Shown in pieces: positions 1 through 11,639 of a stretch of DNA of 64,000 nucleotides. The translations under genes and the position numbers were made by a program. Below the pieces are notes generated by a model. It was not told where the DNA came from and did not search any database. It worked only from the letters and a program-made list of their open reading frames with translations. The DNA lies in the NCBI RefSeq assembly GCF_033807575.1, contig NC_084711.1, positions 10,726,001 to 10,790,000 of the forward strand, given 5' to 3'. The stretch comes from Cydia pomonella (Eukaryota > Arthropoda > Insecta > Lepidoptera > Tortricidae). Each line of letters opens with the position of its first letter. Position 1 is the stretch's first letter.

Positions 1-297
1 CATTAATTATTACAGCCGTTCATAGATACAAATATGTATTAGGTAGGTAAGTAGTTCATCTTAGGTACAAGGTGTAGGTAAGTATACATACAAGGCACAT
101 TTAAGGCAATTACCCTATCGTTCAAGAAACGTTCACGTGTCTCAACGCAGGATTAGTGTCTAATTAAAGCGAAAAAAAGTATTGACGTGGTTAAGAGGCT
201 ATACCGCCAAATTCGCTATTTTAACGTCGTTATAGCATGCTTGAACGTTGTATAAACAATTACGTTCTGTACACAATCTTTTAGCTTGATATTCTTT

Positions 298-727
298 AAT
301 TATGGCAAAGAGAATTTGAAATAGAGGTGTATTGTCAGAGAAAATTTTGTAACGAGGTAAATTTACTACCATATTACGAAACATAATTAAAACTTTTAGA
401 ACGCCATTTGACTTTGATCCTTATTTTTTCACTAATATGTGTTCAATTTGTTAAATAGCAAAAAGTGGCGCCATCTAATAAATCAAAGGCCAAAAGTATA
501 GCAGCATCATTTCGAGTGATTGCGCCATAACCTTTAGGTAGTGCCCGGTAAGATGGCGCCACTTTTTGATATTTAACAAATTGAACACATATCAGTGAAA
601 TAATAAGGATCAAAGTCAACTGGCGTTCTAAAAGTTTTAATTATGTGTCGAAAGATGGCAATAAATTTACGTCGATATAAAGTTTTCTTTGCCAATACAC
701 CTCTATTTCAAATTATCTTTGATTATG
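298..727. repeat. Long foldback element (imperfect inverted repeat)
   Basis: Left arm 298-477 and right arm about 549-727 are imperfect reverse complements of about 180 bp each. They share blocks such as AAATAGAGGTGTATTG, TTAAAACTTTTAGAACGCCA, TTTGACTTTGATCCTTATT and AAAAAGTGGCGCCATCT. About 70 bp of unrelated spacer separates them. No coding capacity was seen. This is the structure of a foldback transposon or MITE. Confidence 0.8.
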
Positions 728-1134
728 GTTACTATGATATTTCAAGAATATACCGAATCACAAGTAAATAACTTTTCCGTAAACCCTTTTCTTGAGTTAA
801 AATCCGTATAAACTCTCTTATTATGCAACGCTTAAACATGAAACTTTAAGCAATAGTGAATAATGATGTACACTTCAATTACGTCTACCGATTTTTCAAT
901 TATATAAATAGTTTTTGGTAAATCGATACTATTTAACTTCGTGCGATGCACCGGCGCACGGGTGTCTACGCGGGCGATAAGGGGCAGTCGTCGCTTGGCC
1001 GTCAGACGGGTAACGGGTAACCTGTGTCAACGGACGCAATGACTTTTTGCTTGTGAAAATTCAAGTTGTCAAAGTGAAAAACGAGGAAGAGGGGTCGAGG
1101 GACTTGGAATGCTAGAGGTCATTTAGATTTTAAC

Positions 1135-4100
1135 CTACCCGCAGAAACCCGTGGAAGGATCGTAAAGACGTTCATCTTCGCAAACCATCCTGAAGTTAAT
1201 ACCGCCGGTGCAGAAGTGGAAATGGGCGCAAGACTCTTCATCCGACGCCAAGTAAGGCATCATCGACTCACAGGATCCAATTTTTAAGGAAGACTGATCA
1301 CTTTGGACGGGTTCATCTGTTAAATTATAAAACGAAATTATACAATTATCTAAGAAACAAGAATTTCATTCAATATCATTATTACTCTGCGATAATTACT
1401 GCTTAGCATTGTAGAAATTGTGCTTAGTAAGGGGAAGGGAGAGCCGCAGAGTCCACGGAAGTCATCCATGTCTATAGCCCAGGCCGCTGCTCCAGCCAAG
1501 CCTAAATTCATGACGAATCTCATCTGTAAATGTTACAATAAATTTCAAATTAATTACACAATTACTATTTCTAAAAGAAAAAGCGCTAGTGGACTAGCGG
1601 TAAAAGTGTGCGACTTGCAACCCGGAGATCGCGGGTTCAATTATATGTACGAAATATTATTTTATATTTACTAGTCGCTTTTCGTTGAAGGAAAACATCG
1701 TGAGGAAACCGGACTAATCACAATAAGGCCTAGTTTACCCTCTGGATTGGAAGGTATAGCAGTTGCTTTCGTAAAAACTAGTGCCTACGCCAATTCTTGA
1801 GATTAGTTGCCAAGCGGACTCCAGGCTCCCGTGATGAGCCGTGGCAAAATGCCGGGACAACGCGAGGAAGAAGAGATATTTCTAAAAGAAAAATATTGTT
1901 TACAGATAATGATGACCCCTGGATGTTTTACAAAGATTTCAATAATGAAAATAATGTTGAACTTCATAGGTTGAGCCGTTCTTGCAGTTCTTCGCAAAAA
2001 AGCATACCGTCTTATCAAATTCGGAGTAAAAGGAAGATACTGTTTGTAGTTTTTTGATCCCGTCAGTCAAATTTAGATTATATGCTTTAGATTGAGAGAC
2101 AAAACATCATTTATATATGCGATGAACAGCGTTGGGCCCAAGATGCTGCCCTGGGGAACCCCAAATGACACAGGCATTGGCTCACTGACTAGGCTACCGA
2201 TTTTAACGCACACTGGTTCCTGTCAATCAAGTAACTAGAGAACCATTTCAAGGCGATTCCACGTATGCCAAGTGCTCCCAATTTTCTCAAGAGGATTGAA
2301 GTAGAGACCGTGCGAACGCTTTTGCGAGGTCTAAAAATACACCCAAGATAGAATAGACACCCAATTGAATAATTCAATTATTGCGGAAAACATATTTTAG
2401 TTGGTTTTGGCAGGTCTCCCATGGATTTCCGCCACTGATTAATGTAATATCGAACTCTCAAAATCATACTGAAGACTGAAGATAAGAATATATAAATTTG
2501 TATTATGATGGTTATTTGTTCATTTTAGGTAGTTGAAATCCTTTCAAGTAAAATTAAAATTGTAAAAAATGCCGATAGTTTATCGATATGACTTCATAAA
2601 ATGTGGCTGTGTGTGTGTGGCTATAGTGACAGCTGGCCTAGACTCATCTTTAGGAATATTATTTCTATGTATATGACAGAACCCACAGATATAACTAAAA
2701 AATAATGCGTATTGCATCCAAAGAGTAAAGTCAGTATATGTACCTATAGGAAAAGAGAACCCTCTTGAAGCATTTTAATGAAACTAATTTCGAATCCGTA
2801 TCTTTAATTTGTATGTGAAACTAGCTATGTATGTGTGCGTGCACATCTACATATTCATGCGTATATGTAGGTACTTTCATACTATATGATAAGTTTTCAA
2901 ATATATTAACAGTGTCCTGTAGTCCGGTTTTAGTAATACAACGTTGTATTACTAAAACCGGACTACTGAGGTTCCGTTTTATTGTAATTATCACGTGGCC
3001 ACTGTCATTTATCCAGTATGATGGAAATTGTCACCGGCACCACGGCAACTTCAAGTCACGTCGGGAATAAATCAAATATTGATTGCAATATATGACTTCA
3101 ATACACTACTATAAATAATATAATACCTTATATTAATAAGTTTTGGTTAGGTTACCTTTTCGGCAATAGTTGTTTGTGAATCATATGTAACCCACTGGTC
3201 ATCAAAAACTGCGTAAGCATTACCGGCTTCGTCAGTCCCGGTTACGCCTTTACCTTCGCGTTCAGCTATGCATATCTGAAATCATTAATAAATAACAGTG
3301 TTGGGATTCTTCTTAGTAAGAATTATATGTTAGTTAAACTTGTAAAAACACCGTAAAGCTATATCCATCCCCTATTTCAAAAATTTACCTTTTCATAATA
3401 TACGTGTATTTTCAACAAATAACGAACGATATTATTTCTCTCAAAAGTAAAGCTAGGTATGTAAGTTCTGTTGAACACAACCACTAATGGCAACCAGGCG
3501 AAGGCCAACTCGAGTCCGCTTGAATGTACTTATAGTTTTGAATTTAATTAAAAAAATTACATTGTTATATTGCCAAGGCGTTGGAGTGCGTGTTCAGATA
3601 TTTTTGAGCACCTCGGCCGCTCCGATATATCTGATGGCGACTGTATAAGGCCTAAATTGCTTGACATGTGATATTTAAAATATTACTATGACTAAATACA
3701 TAATGAGTACTAGGGAAGTAGTGATAGCTTCTCGCCATGCTATGGCAGGGCCTGTCAAACAGGCTATGCAATAACAACAACAACAACAAACAACAAGCAA
3801 TGTGACAACCACACAATATCTCTCACCTCAAAATAAGCTAGGAGTCCTTTAGTTTGCGTATAAGGCCCCTCTTGGCCCCAACCGCTGATGGGCGCCCCGG
3901 GCGAAGTCAGCGTGGAGCTCGCCAGAGTGTAGCTCCGGCCGAATAAAGGCACCCCGAGTACTAGCTTCTCGGGAGCCATGCCATGACGAAGGATATATTT
4001 AACCATGAATTCCTATAGGAAAGATAAAAGAAGATTATTTTAAAGGGAGCAAAATGCTACTTTTTTTCTAGGAAGGCGAGCCGATCCAGAGCAAGATTTA

Positions 4101-6969
4101 TTAAGCCACTCAGAGTCCTCTGTTGTCATAGACAAGTAACAATTCATCAAAGACAGACATTCAAAGAACTCACTAATTTTAGCAATTTTTTCGATTCGAA
4201 TATGTGGGCTAACTAATATTAGTCTCTAAAGAACAGCTGCAAAATAAAAATAAAAAAACCTACAAACTTTACAATACTGGTACATACAATGTTATCGTAT
4301 CGCTGGTCCCTAGACGCAGCGCCAGGGTCGCGGTGGAGGGCGCTATGCTGGACAGCCTTCGTTGGAGGCTCGTCCCGTTTCCCATGCGTCATGTCCCACG
4401 CCTGCAGAGTCACGTAGTCGGCCGCGCCGCTGACGGCAGCTAGGTCATATCCGTCTTCGATCTGATACCTTGGACAAGCATAGGTATAAATGGTAGGTAG
4501 GAGGTCTATAGGGAGAAATTAGATGATGAAGACGCCACAATTGTTTCTCTCTCATACCTATACATTATATTTTATACTACGTCGGTGGCAAACAAGCATA
4601 CGGCCCGCCTGATGGTAAGCAGTCTCCGTAGTCCAGAGGAGTTACATGCGCGTTGCCGACCCTAAACCCCCCCCCCCCCCCCCCCCCCCCCCCTCCTCGT
4701 TGAGCTCGTTGATATTATAAGCTGTTCTCATAACTAGGATTAAATAAAAAAATGGCTCATCCCACGCAATGAACTAGTTAAATATACATATGTTGAATAT
4801 ATTTTTTAACCAATCCATCAGGATATCAATTTTAAACATGTATTAGACCAAAAGAAAAAAGTTATTATTCTCTGCCACTTTTTCTATGCTAATTAATAAA
4901 TTATTTTGCAAATGACTCAACCAAAACTTACATTCATCAAATGCAATACCTTCCTAACCTAAATTAAAACCTGTCAGTGGATTGAATAATTAGGTACCTG
5001 AATGGAGGTAAGACCGTAGCAAGTAGAAGTCCGTATGGCGACATTTTTTCTCGCAGTTCGTACAGCAGGGATGTAAACATGTCTTTTTCTTCTTCATCTC
5101 GTTCACCTATAAAATAAATTAAGTCAAATAAATGGATAATGGTGTCGCTTTCGATTATAAACAAGCATCAAAACAGAAAACACACTATTAAATTTCTTTA
5201 CACTGACACTTTACACTTGTTACGAATGAAATTCCCAAAAAATAATGTGGGACTTAAAATGTGTAAACGTCCCAATCAGTGCTAGGCACTACGCCTATTA
5301 ATTTGCCGAGGTCTTATTATGGTGAATAGAGATGTACGAGTAGTTGGTGAAGGTAAGGGTTTAACATAATATAACTTATTATTAACTTGCTCGCGGGATC
5401 GCATTCCGCTAGAGGTAATTATTTATTGGTTAATTTATGGACTTTAAATATTTAAAAACACGTATAATTTTTAAATGGCTCAGATAATCTGACAGGATAA
5501 AGATTCTTACCTGGATAAATCCAGTGAAGATCGAGACCGTCAAAGTCATGTTCCCTCAAGAAGCTCACTGCGCTGTCTATGAAGTTGCTTCGTCTATTGG
5601 ACTCCTGCACCATCTCGCTGAACAGCCGATCGGTTCCGTCGCCTCCGACGCTTAACATCACTTTCAGGCCTGTTTTTCTTCGCTTTAAACCTGCTGCAAT
5701 TCGGTACCCGCCTGAAATTAAAAATACATGTAGGTCTGCAAGTATTGTTGTAATATTAACTAACTCAAATACAAGTAATAGGTATCTTACCCTTAATTAT
5801 ATCATAATCTTCATTTGCCGGCATCAGAGCATAGGTGTGTGGATGCATCACAGCGAAGGCATAATGGAGGTGGGTGCAGGTCTGAGGTACTAGGCCCGCG
5901 GTGAACGCCAGCGGAGGCACCCGGTACGCTGCCCATGACTCCACGTAGCACACTATTAGTCTCTTTGTGGCTGGACCAGTAGGCGTCTGCTGCATTTCTG
6001 AAAAAATACTCAGAATTTAAAACCCCTGACAAAAATGATGGACGCGGCCTTTGCACTGTACCTAATGTAAAATGTTTTGAAGAACCATGATGCTACCAGT
6101 TATTATAGAAAACGCAATGAAATATGGCAAACCTTGTAGATTAGCATTTCCCAGCTGGAACTTGTTCAAGTAATTTGCAGCGCCATAATATTGTCTGAGG
6201 TTGTCCGTATCTCCTACTGGAATATCTTCAACGTCCTGCAAAACACGGAAACACTTTATAAATACCTACTTAAAATGCCAAGAAAGAAAATTAGATGATT
6301 CGAAGCCGTTATCATCAAGTTAGTAACAGTTGGAAACTATTTTCTCATCTTTTCAGTTTTGAGAAAGAAAAAAAAACCCAGTAGTTAATTACCACCAATC
6401 AATTCGCGTTGGTGGTAACCGATGATAACAGCCCGATAGTTTGATGTAGTTTGTTAAATTTGTACCTCTACATTTACGCGCAAGGATTCGTCGCTTAATA
6501 CTTCAATGGGTCTCTTTTCTACTGCATCACGCAATGGCAGTCTTTCATCCCCTTCATCTCGAAGACTTCTGCAAATGTAAAAAAAAATATATACAGATTT
6601 TATATTCATAATATTTAGCGATTTTCATTTTTAAATTATTGTTAATTTGTCTTCTGCACATATACACCTAATTATGTGATCTGATTGAAAGTGACCATAG
6701 GAACTCCGTGATTAAATAACGCAACCACTTAAGTTTTAGCTCGTTAGATTCGTTGTTAACAAAAAAAAACAGTTTAAAGGTGTTACCTAAGGTGCTATAT
6801 AAATTATATTTTACCTCAGAGGAATGCTTTCAACTGACGCTCGTATAGGCGCAGGTATTGGGTCATGTTCAGGCACCGTCTCCACGGCACTTCTCACGAA
6901 GGATAATTTGTCTGATCGCGGGGACGCGACTGTGTGTGTACATAACAACCACAGTGCACACTGAAACAT
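1135..6969 (-). CDS. Secreted GH18 chitinase-like protein, probably non-catalytic
   Basis: Eleven exons on the minus strand, in transcript order: 6969-6815, 6568-6466, 6235-6133, 5997-5791, 5711-5511, 5106-4998, 4468-4288, 4012-3827, 3275-3156, 1523-1400, 1316-1135. All junctions are GT-AG. They total 1671 nt, or 556 residues plus an in-frame TAG. The N-terminus (MFQCALWLLCTHTVA) looks like a signal peptide and is followed by an acidic linker to about residue 120. A GH18 fold follows: the RLIVCYVESWAAYR strand near 133, KVMLSVGGDG, DGLDLHWIYP at 247-256, KLVLGVPLFGRSYTL, and the WAIDMDDF terminal strand. A C-terminal type-2 chitin-binding domain starts at Cys512. In the family motif DxxDxDxE the third Asp is His252 and the catalytic Glu is Ile254, so hydrolysis is unlikely. 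A lectin or growth-factor-like role is an inference. Only five of the usual six chitin-binding-domain cysteines precede the stop. The stop overlaps a possible donor (GG|GTAGGT), so another exon may exist to the left. Confidence 0.88.
1582..1880 (+). mobile_element. tRNA-derived SINE
   Basis: The head carries an A-box-like GTGGACTAGCGG and a B-box-like GCGGGTTCAA. A conserved body (CTAGTCGCTTTTCG, GAGGAAACCGGACTAATC, AGTGCCTACGCCAATTCTTG) follows, with the tail GCCGGGACAACGCGAGGAAGAAG. It matches the copies at 17270-17562 and 41341-41664. The DNA just after the B box is shorter than in the 41 kb copy. It lies in an intron of the chitinase-like gene. Confidence 0.8.
2090..2380 (-). mobile_element. 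LINE reverse-transcriptase fragment (Jockey/CR1-like)
   Basis: The minus strand encodes a run resembling the RT palm of Jockey/CR1 elements (SILLRKLGALGIRGIALKWF), followed by a GVPQGSILGPTLF-like stretch. Frames are interrupted and no complete ORF remains. It is a 5'-truncated relic within an intron of the chitinase-like gene. Confidence 0.75.
2919..2966. repeat. 48-bp perfect palindrome
   Basis: The two 24-nt halves are exact reverse complements, centred between 2942 and 2943 on AACGTT, with no loop. It lies in an intron of the chitinase-like gene and does not resemble a terminator in context. Confidence 0.9.
3773..3796. repeat. (CAA)n microsatellite
   Basis: Short run of CAA/ACA triplets just downstream (on the minus strand) of a chitinase-like exon, within the intron. 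Confidence 0.85.
4567..4693. repeat. Dispersed repeat fragment ending in a 27-nt poly-C tract
   Basis: The segment (GGTGGCAAACAAGCATACGG, CCTGATGGTAAGCAGTCTCC, GTTACATGCGCGTTGCCGACC) recurs at 28927-29035 and in part elsewhere in the window. It ends in an uninterrupted C run from 4667 to 4693. It lies in an intron of the chitinase-like gene. Confidence 0.7.
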
Positions 6970-7002
6970 AGAGCTTGTTGATTATGTGGAAAGGAACATT
7001 AT
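6815..7002 (-). other. First coding exon of the chitinase-like gene with 5' UTR acceptor
   Basis: The coding exon is preceded on the minus strand by a good acceptor, a pyrimidine-rich stretch ending TTTGTAG at 7003-7009. This leaves about 33 nt of 5' UTR before the start codon at 6969. A short upstream ATG in this leader terminates at once. The layout suggests that the transcript starts in a distant noncoding exon rather than here. A second AG lies inside the start codon context (ATGTTTCAG), but using it would remove the signal-peptide start. Confidence 0.45.
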
Positions 7003-7314
7003 CTACAAAGAAAATTATAGTATTTGATGTACGACTTGTACGACTTAAGTAGTCAATAGATAAATGAAGAAATAATGACGCGCGCGGGTAAAGCCCAATA
7101 TCAACATAAGGTTCACGATAACGCTCCGTGCACAATAGGAGTGGAGTTCAAAAGGTTATGAAGCCTTTCTAGCCTCCCTCCCTCTCAAGAGTTACAAGAA
7201 CCTTTTTGAAATGAAGGACATTATCTTCATTTCCTTCGTTAGAACTATAAAAATTCGCCGCCTAGATTCGAACTCGTGGCTCCGGGACAGGGGTACACAA
7301 CACACGGAAGCCGG

Positions 7315-7390
7315 ACAGTGCTTTAGTAGCTCAATCGGTTAAAGTCTGAAGTGCTGAGTTGTCGCTGGTTCGATACTTGCTCAAAACGAT
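7315..7390 (+). repeat. tRNA-promoter-like remnant, possible SINE head
   Basis: TAGCTCAATCGG resembles an A box and GGTTCGATAC resembles a B box, spaced as in a tRNA. The sequence does not fold into a convincing cloverleaf with paired acceptor arms by eye, so a decayed SINE or tRNA pseudogene is more likely than a functional tRNA. Confidence 0.35.
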
Positions 7391-7809
7391 ATTTTTTTTC
7401 AACTATGTTCAACATTCATTATGCTCTATTATTGCTTTTATTTTCATTCTATATTACATAAATAAGATACCCGTTTAGCAACTTCTTATTCACGCCGATT
7501 AACGCAGCATGTTCTGAATAAATAATCAGTTTGTTCAACAAACGCCGTAGGCTGTTGACCCCATAAAAAAACTTAATACATTAGTCAACAAAGAAGATAG
7601 GTATCAATTACTTGGGCAATTCAATTCATTGACAATTTGCGAATACCGACCGTTAGGTATCGCGTTAGTTACAGTATACTCTACCTATACAATGCCAGCA
7701 AAAAATGTGTGATGGTACACTTTTTGTAAGTTATGTCGTCGGAAATAGGTTTCTGAATGTGCGAGGGTAATAGACGTACTACTTATAGGTATAGAAAATT
7801 TGAAGGCAA

Positions 7810-8030
7810 TACATGTTTAGCCCTTTGAACGCTTTATGTCATAAACACAAACATCACTCAAACGCCAAGATACCGGGCGCAAGGGAGCTAATGTAAAATT
7901 TACTCGAAAGTGTGTGTTTACTTTGACAGCGTCCGCCTAACACCTATAGTTGTCCTTGGCGCTCTGGGCACGAATACTCGTAGTAACAACGCCTTTAGTT
8001 GTTCTTGGCGTTCAAAAGATTAACGCTTTC
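7810..8030. repeat. Dispersed inverted-repeat-containing element
   Basis: Contains related blocks in both orientations: CCCTTTGAACGC, AACGCCAAGATACCGGGCGCAAG, TTGTCCTTGGCGCTCTGGGC and TTCTTGGCGTTCAAAAG. It has the look of a non-autonomous DNA element. No coding capacity. Confidence 0.45.
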
Positions 8031-8329
8031 CTCTTTGGAAGTGATTTTTGTAAATGCCAATTTACTAACTGCACAATATGTGGGTGTACAATCAATACGA
8101 CGAAAGTGGAGGACTGTGCGAAACAGCTTTTCTATACAAACGTAGTTCCCTTTTTCCTTTCTGGATGCCATTATAGAAAAATATTTATACACAATATTTG
8201 ATGTATAATTAGCACAGCTCTATGCCTCTTCATTTGACTTTTTTGATTTTTTTATTATTACTTATAAGAGTTAGGACTTTTAAAAATTTATGAAATTTGT
8301 TTTTTGCTCCTAACTTGATCTATAATCTA

Positions 8330-8560
8330 AATCTCAGCCAAGAGCATGTCGGGCCATGCTCAGTGTAGGATACCGTAGTTACCTTTCTGTCAGAATAAGC
8401 AAAAAGGTGGCTATTAGAAGTATCATGTGCATTACAAGCATAAGGGAGTACCTTTGCAGCGTTTTGTACGTCTTTTTGTTAAGTATTTGTTGAGCTTTTG
8501 TTTTAAGAGTTTTTTTTCATATTTTTTTTTACCCATGGTTCAAAAATATTTACTTTATCA
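8330..8560 (+). repeat. Lepidopteran dispersed repeat fragment
   Basis: Blocks such as AGCATAAGGGAGTACCTTTG and GCATGTCGGGCCATGCTCAG recur at 44775-44960 and, inverted, near 48270-48300. It immediately precedes the GGTTCCG-type element cluster. Confidence 0.6.
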
Positions 8561-9660
8561 AAAAAGCGGCCAAGTGCGAGTCGGATTCGCTCATGAAGGG
8601 TTCCGTACCATTTATGACGTATTAAAAAAACTACTTACTAGATCTGGTTCAAACCAATTTTCGTTGGAAGTTTGCATGGTAATGTATATCATATATTTTT
8701 TTTAGATTTTTCATTCCGTTATTTTAGAAGTTACAGGGGGGGGGACACACTTTTTTTTCACTTTGGAAGTGTCTCTCGCGCAAACTATTCAGTTTAGAAA
8801 AAAATGATATTAGAAACCTAAATATCATTTTTGAAGACCTATCCATAGAAACCCCACACGTATGGGTCTGATGAAAAAAAAATTTTTTTTTTAATTTTAT
8901 GACGTATTAAAAAAAAATACTTACTAGATCTCGTTCAAACCAATTTTCGGTGGAAGTTTGCATGGCAATGTATATCATATATTTTTTTTAGATTTTTCAT
9001 TCTGTTATTTTAGAAGTTACGGGGGGGAGGACACACATTTTTCCACTTTGGAAGTGTCTCTCGCGCAAACTATTCAGTTTAGAAAAAAATGATATTAGAA
9101 ACCTCAATATCATTTTTAAAGACCTATCCATAGATACCCCACACGTATGGGTTTGATGAAAAAAGATTTTTTGGGTTTCAGTTCTAAGTATGGGGAACCC
9201 CCAAAATTTATTGTTTTTTTTTCTATTTTTGTGTAAACATCCTAATGCGGTTCACAGAATACATCTACTTACCAAGTTTGTACAGTATAGCTCTTATAGT
9301 TTCGGAAAAAAGTGGCTGGGACAGAATCGGACAGACAGACGGACATGACGAATCTATAAGGGTTCCGTTTTTTGCCATTTGGCTACGGAACCCTAAAAAG
9401 CAGCCAAGTGCGAGTCGAACTCGCCCATGAAGGGTTCCTTACCATTTATCATTCTTGAAGACCTATCCATAGATACCCCACACGTATGGGTTGGATGAAA
9501 AAAAAAAGCGCCCAAGTGCGAGTCGGACTCGCCCATGAAGGGTTCCGTACCATTTATGACGTATTAAAAAAACTACTTACTAGATCTCGTTCAAACCAAT
9601 TGCAAACTATTCAGTTTAGAAAAAAATGATATTAGGAACCTAAATATCATTTTTGAAGAG
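8561..9660 (+). repeat. GGTTCCG-type lepidopteran repeat cluster
   Basis: The first element has a head (GCGGCCAAGTGCGAGTCGGA...GGGTTCCGTACC), two central monomers of about 285 bp, and a tail near 9323-9397 with (ACAG)n and the hairpin AGGGTTCCG...CGGAACCCT. Two more heads at about 9400 and 9508 carry only pieces of the monomer. It belongs to the same family as the array at 33486-36222. Confidence 0.85.
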
Positions 9661-10126
9661 AAATCATATTCCCACGTTAAAAAGCATAGGTCATAAGTCA
9701 TAGGTTATAATCAAAACTCAAAAGTTTCGGGGTATGTACAATATTCAAATCAAATTCATTTGGCTACAAGTTCTATTGAAAAAAAGGTTTATATATATAG
9801 AGTCCCACTCTAAAAACTTTTAGTGTCCTATATGCCCTTTGCTTTCTTGCTTTACTTTTAAATTAAGTGCACCGAGTACATAAATCATCTAACGAAAAGC
9901 AGATAAGCTTAAAACGTATTTTATCCCAAAGTTCTGAATGTCACGCTACGCACGATCTTAAAATATGAATTGTACTTACCTACAGGCTATAAGGACCTAC
10001 GTTGAGGAGTAGGCGCCTAGATTTATTTATTTAAACTTTATTGCACAGTAAAAAATGTACAAATGGCGAACTTAATGCCACACGACGGACCAAACTGAGA
10101 TCAAGCAGTAATAGGTGCAAGATTTT

Positions 10127-10385
10127 TTTTTTCTATATCTCATGCTCTGAAAGTCGGTCGTTGTTGTGCTAAAAATTGTGCAGAAAATGGCTAGAGCATT
10201 TTACTTTCCCAGTACGTTTTTTCTTTTATATTATGATAAACAATTAAAATTACAATTTGTTGTACAATTTCCATTCTGAAATTTTACTCCCCATTCCATA
10301 AATCACGATACTTTTACCTAAATTGTTTTTTTTTTCTTGACAGGAATGAGTGCCTTTCAATCCCTTGGTTAACAATCTACTATTA
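10127..10385 (+). repeat. Dispersed repeat, same family as 18500-18960
   Basis: Shares TCATGCTCTGAAAGTCGGTCGTTG, TAGAGCATTTTACTTTCCCAGT, CTCCCCATTCCATAAATCACGATAC and CCTTGGTTAACAATCTACTATT with the second copy, with the blocks in the same order. No coding capacity. Confidence 0.75.
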
Positions 10386-10869
10386 AAAATACGAGAAATT
10401 GAATATTAGAATATAAACATACACATACATATATACAACATACATATATATAATGCTTATGAAACCGATGGCTGAGATACACGTCATACTCGTGAACGGG
10501 TGCTGTTTGTGGAGACCGGTCTGTTTAAGCTTACACGGGGTACAGGTTATGTTAAAGTATGTAACTTTACTTTTGAGTGACATTAACGTGAGACACTTCA
10601 TTCGGTTCTTGTCTGTTTTAATTTTTTTGTCTTTTAATTATTTATATAAGAATTCAAGCCTTGGCGACCCTCTACATCTCTAAGGATAATTTAATATATT
10701 TTTTATATTTTATCTCTGACACTTAGAGACTTATACATCTCTAAAGAATTTTAGTATTTTATGGTTTTATTTTTTTATCATAGTTTTTTTTTGTGTAATT
10801 TGACATTTAGAGACAGTATACATCTCTAATAAAGTATTTATTATTTCATAGATTCGATATTTGTAATTG

Positions 10870-11100
10870 TTTTTTTTTTTTAATTTATTGTTTGTAAAAA
10901 TGGACATGTAAAAGTGCCCCTGTGGCCTATTTGCTGAATAAATGTTTGATATTTGATGGTCCCGGGTTTTGAATCCTGGTAAGGGCATTTATTTGTGTGA
11001 TGAACACAGATATTTGTTCCTGAGTCATGGGTGTTTTCTATGTATTTAAGTATTTATAGATACTTATTATGTATATCGTTGTCTACATAAGCTTGGACAC
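10870..11100 (+). mobile_element. SINE/LINE 3'-tail sequences
   Basis: A tail-like block (GTGGCCTATTTGCTGAATAAATG) is followed by a tRNA-like B-box context (GGTCCCGGGTTTTGAATCCTGG) and a body ending AAGTATTTATAGATACTT. A related copy lies in inverse orientation at 11425-11600, and the first block recurs inverted at 30628-30760. Confidence 0.6.
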
Positions 11101-11424
11101 TAATGGCTCCTCTTCACGATGGCCCAGCGCTGGCCCAGCGAGATGGCCATGCGATGGCTGACACGCCACTACACGATGGCGACATTCAGTTGCGATCTAT
11201 TCGTTTTCCAAGATGGACGTGGAAGCATTAACCGCTGCAGCAATTTATTTATATGCCACGTACCAACCTTTTCTTAATCTGCACAATAATAAAGTAATTA
11301 AAAAGAAATGACGTAGAAGATTATGGTGGATGTTATCTATCCATCGCAATAAGTAAATAAATAAACTACTTATTATTGGACAGTATTACACAAATTGATT
11401 AAGTCCCACGGAAAGCTCAATAAG

Positions 11425-11600
11425 GCTTGTGTTGTGGGTACTTAGACAACGATATACATATTATATACATATGTATAAATAAATACTTAAATACATAGAA
11501 GACATCCATGACTCCGGAACGAATATCCATGCTCAATTGCTCATCACACGAATAAATGCCCTTACCAGGATTGGAACCCGGGACCATCGGCTTCAAATTT
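11425..11600 (-). mobile_element. Inverted copy of the SINE at 10950-11100
   Basis: Reverse complement of the upstream element, including GACAACGATATACATA, AAATACTTAAATACATAG, CACACGAATAAATGCCCTTACC and the B-box context ACCCGGGACC. The pair flanks about 330 bp that includes TGGCCCAGCG-type repeat sequence. Confidence 0.65.
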
Positions 11601-11639
11601 GTGCAATAAACTCTTCAAAGCTTTGAAACCCTACTAAAA

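Larger units (their letters stand above)
6970..8330. other. Gene-poor region with degraded repeats
   Basis: No supported coding exon beyond the chitinase-like 5' UTR. It contains a tRNA-promoter-like remnant (7315-7390) and an inverted-repeat-rich segment (7810-8030). Confidence 0.5.
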
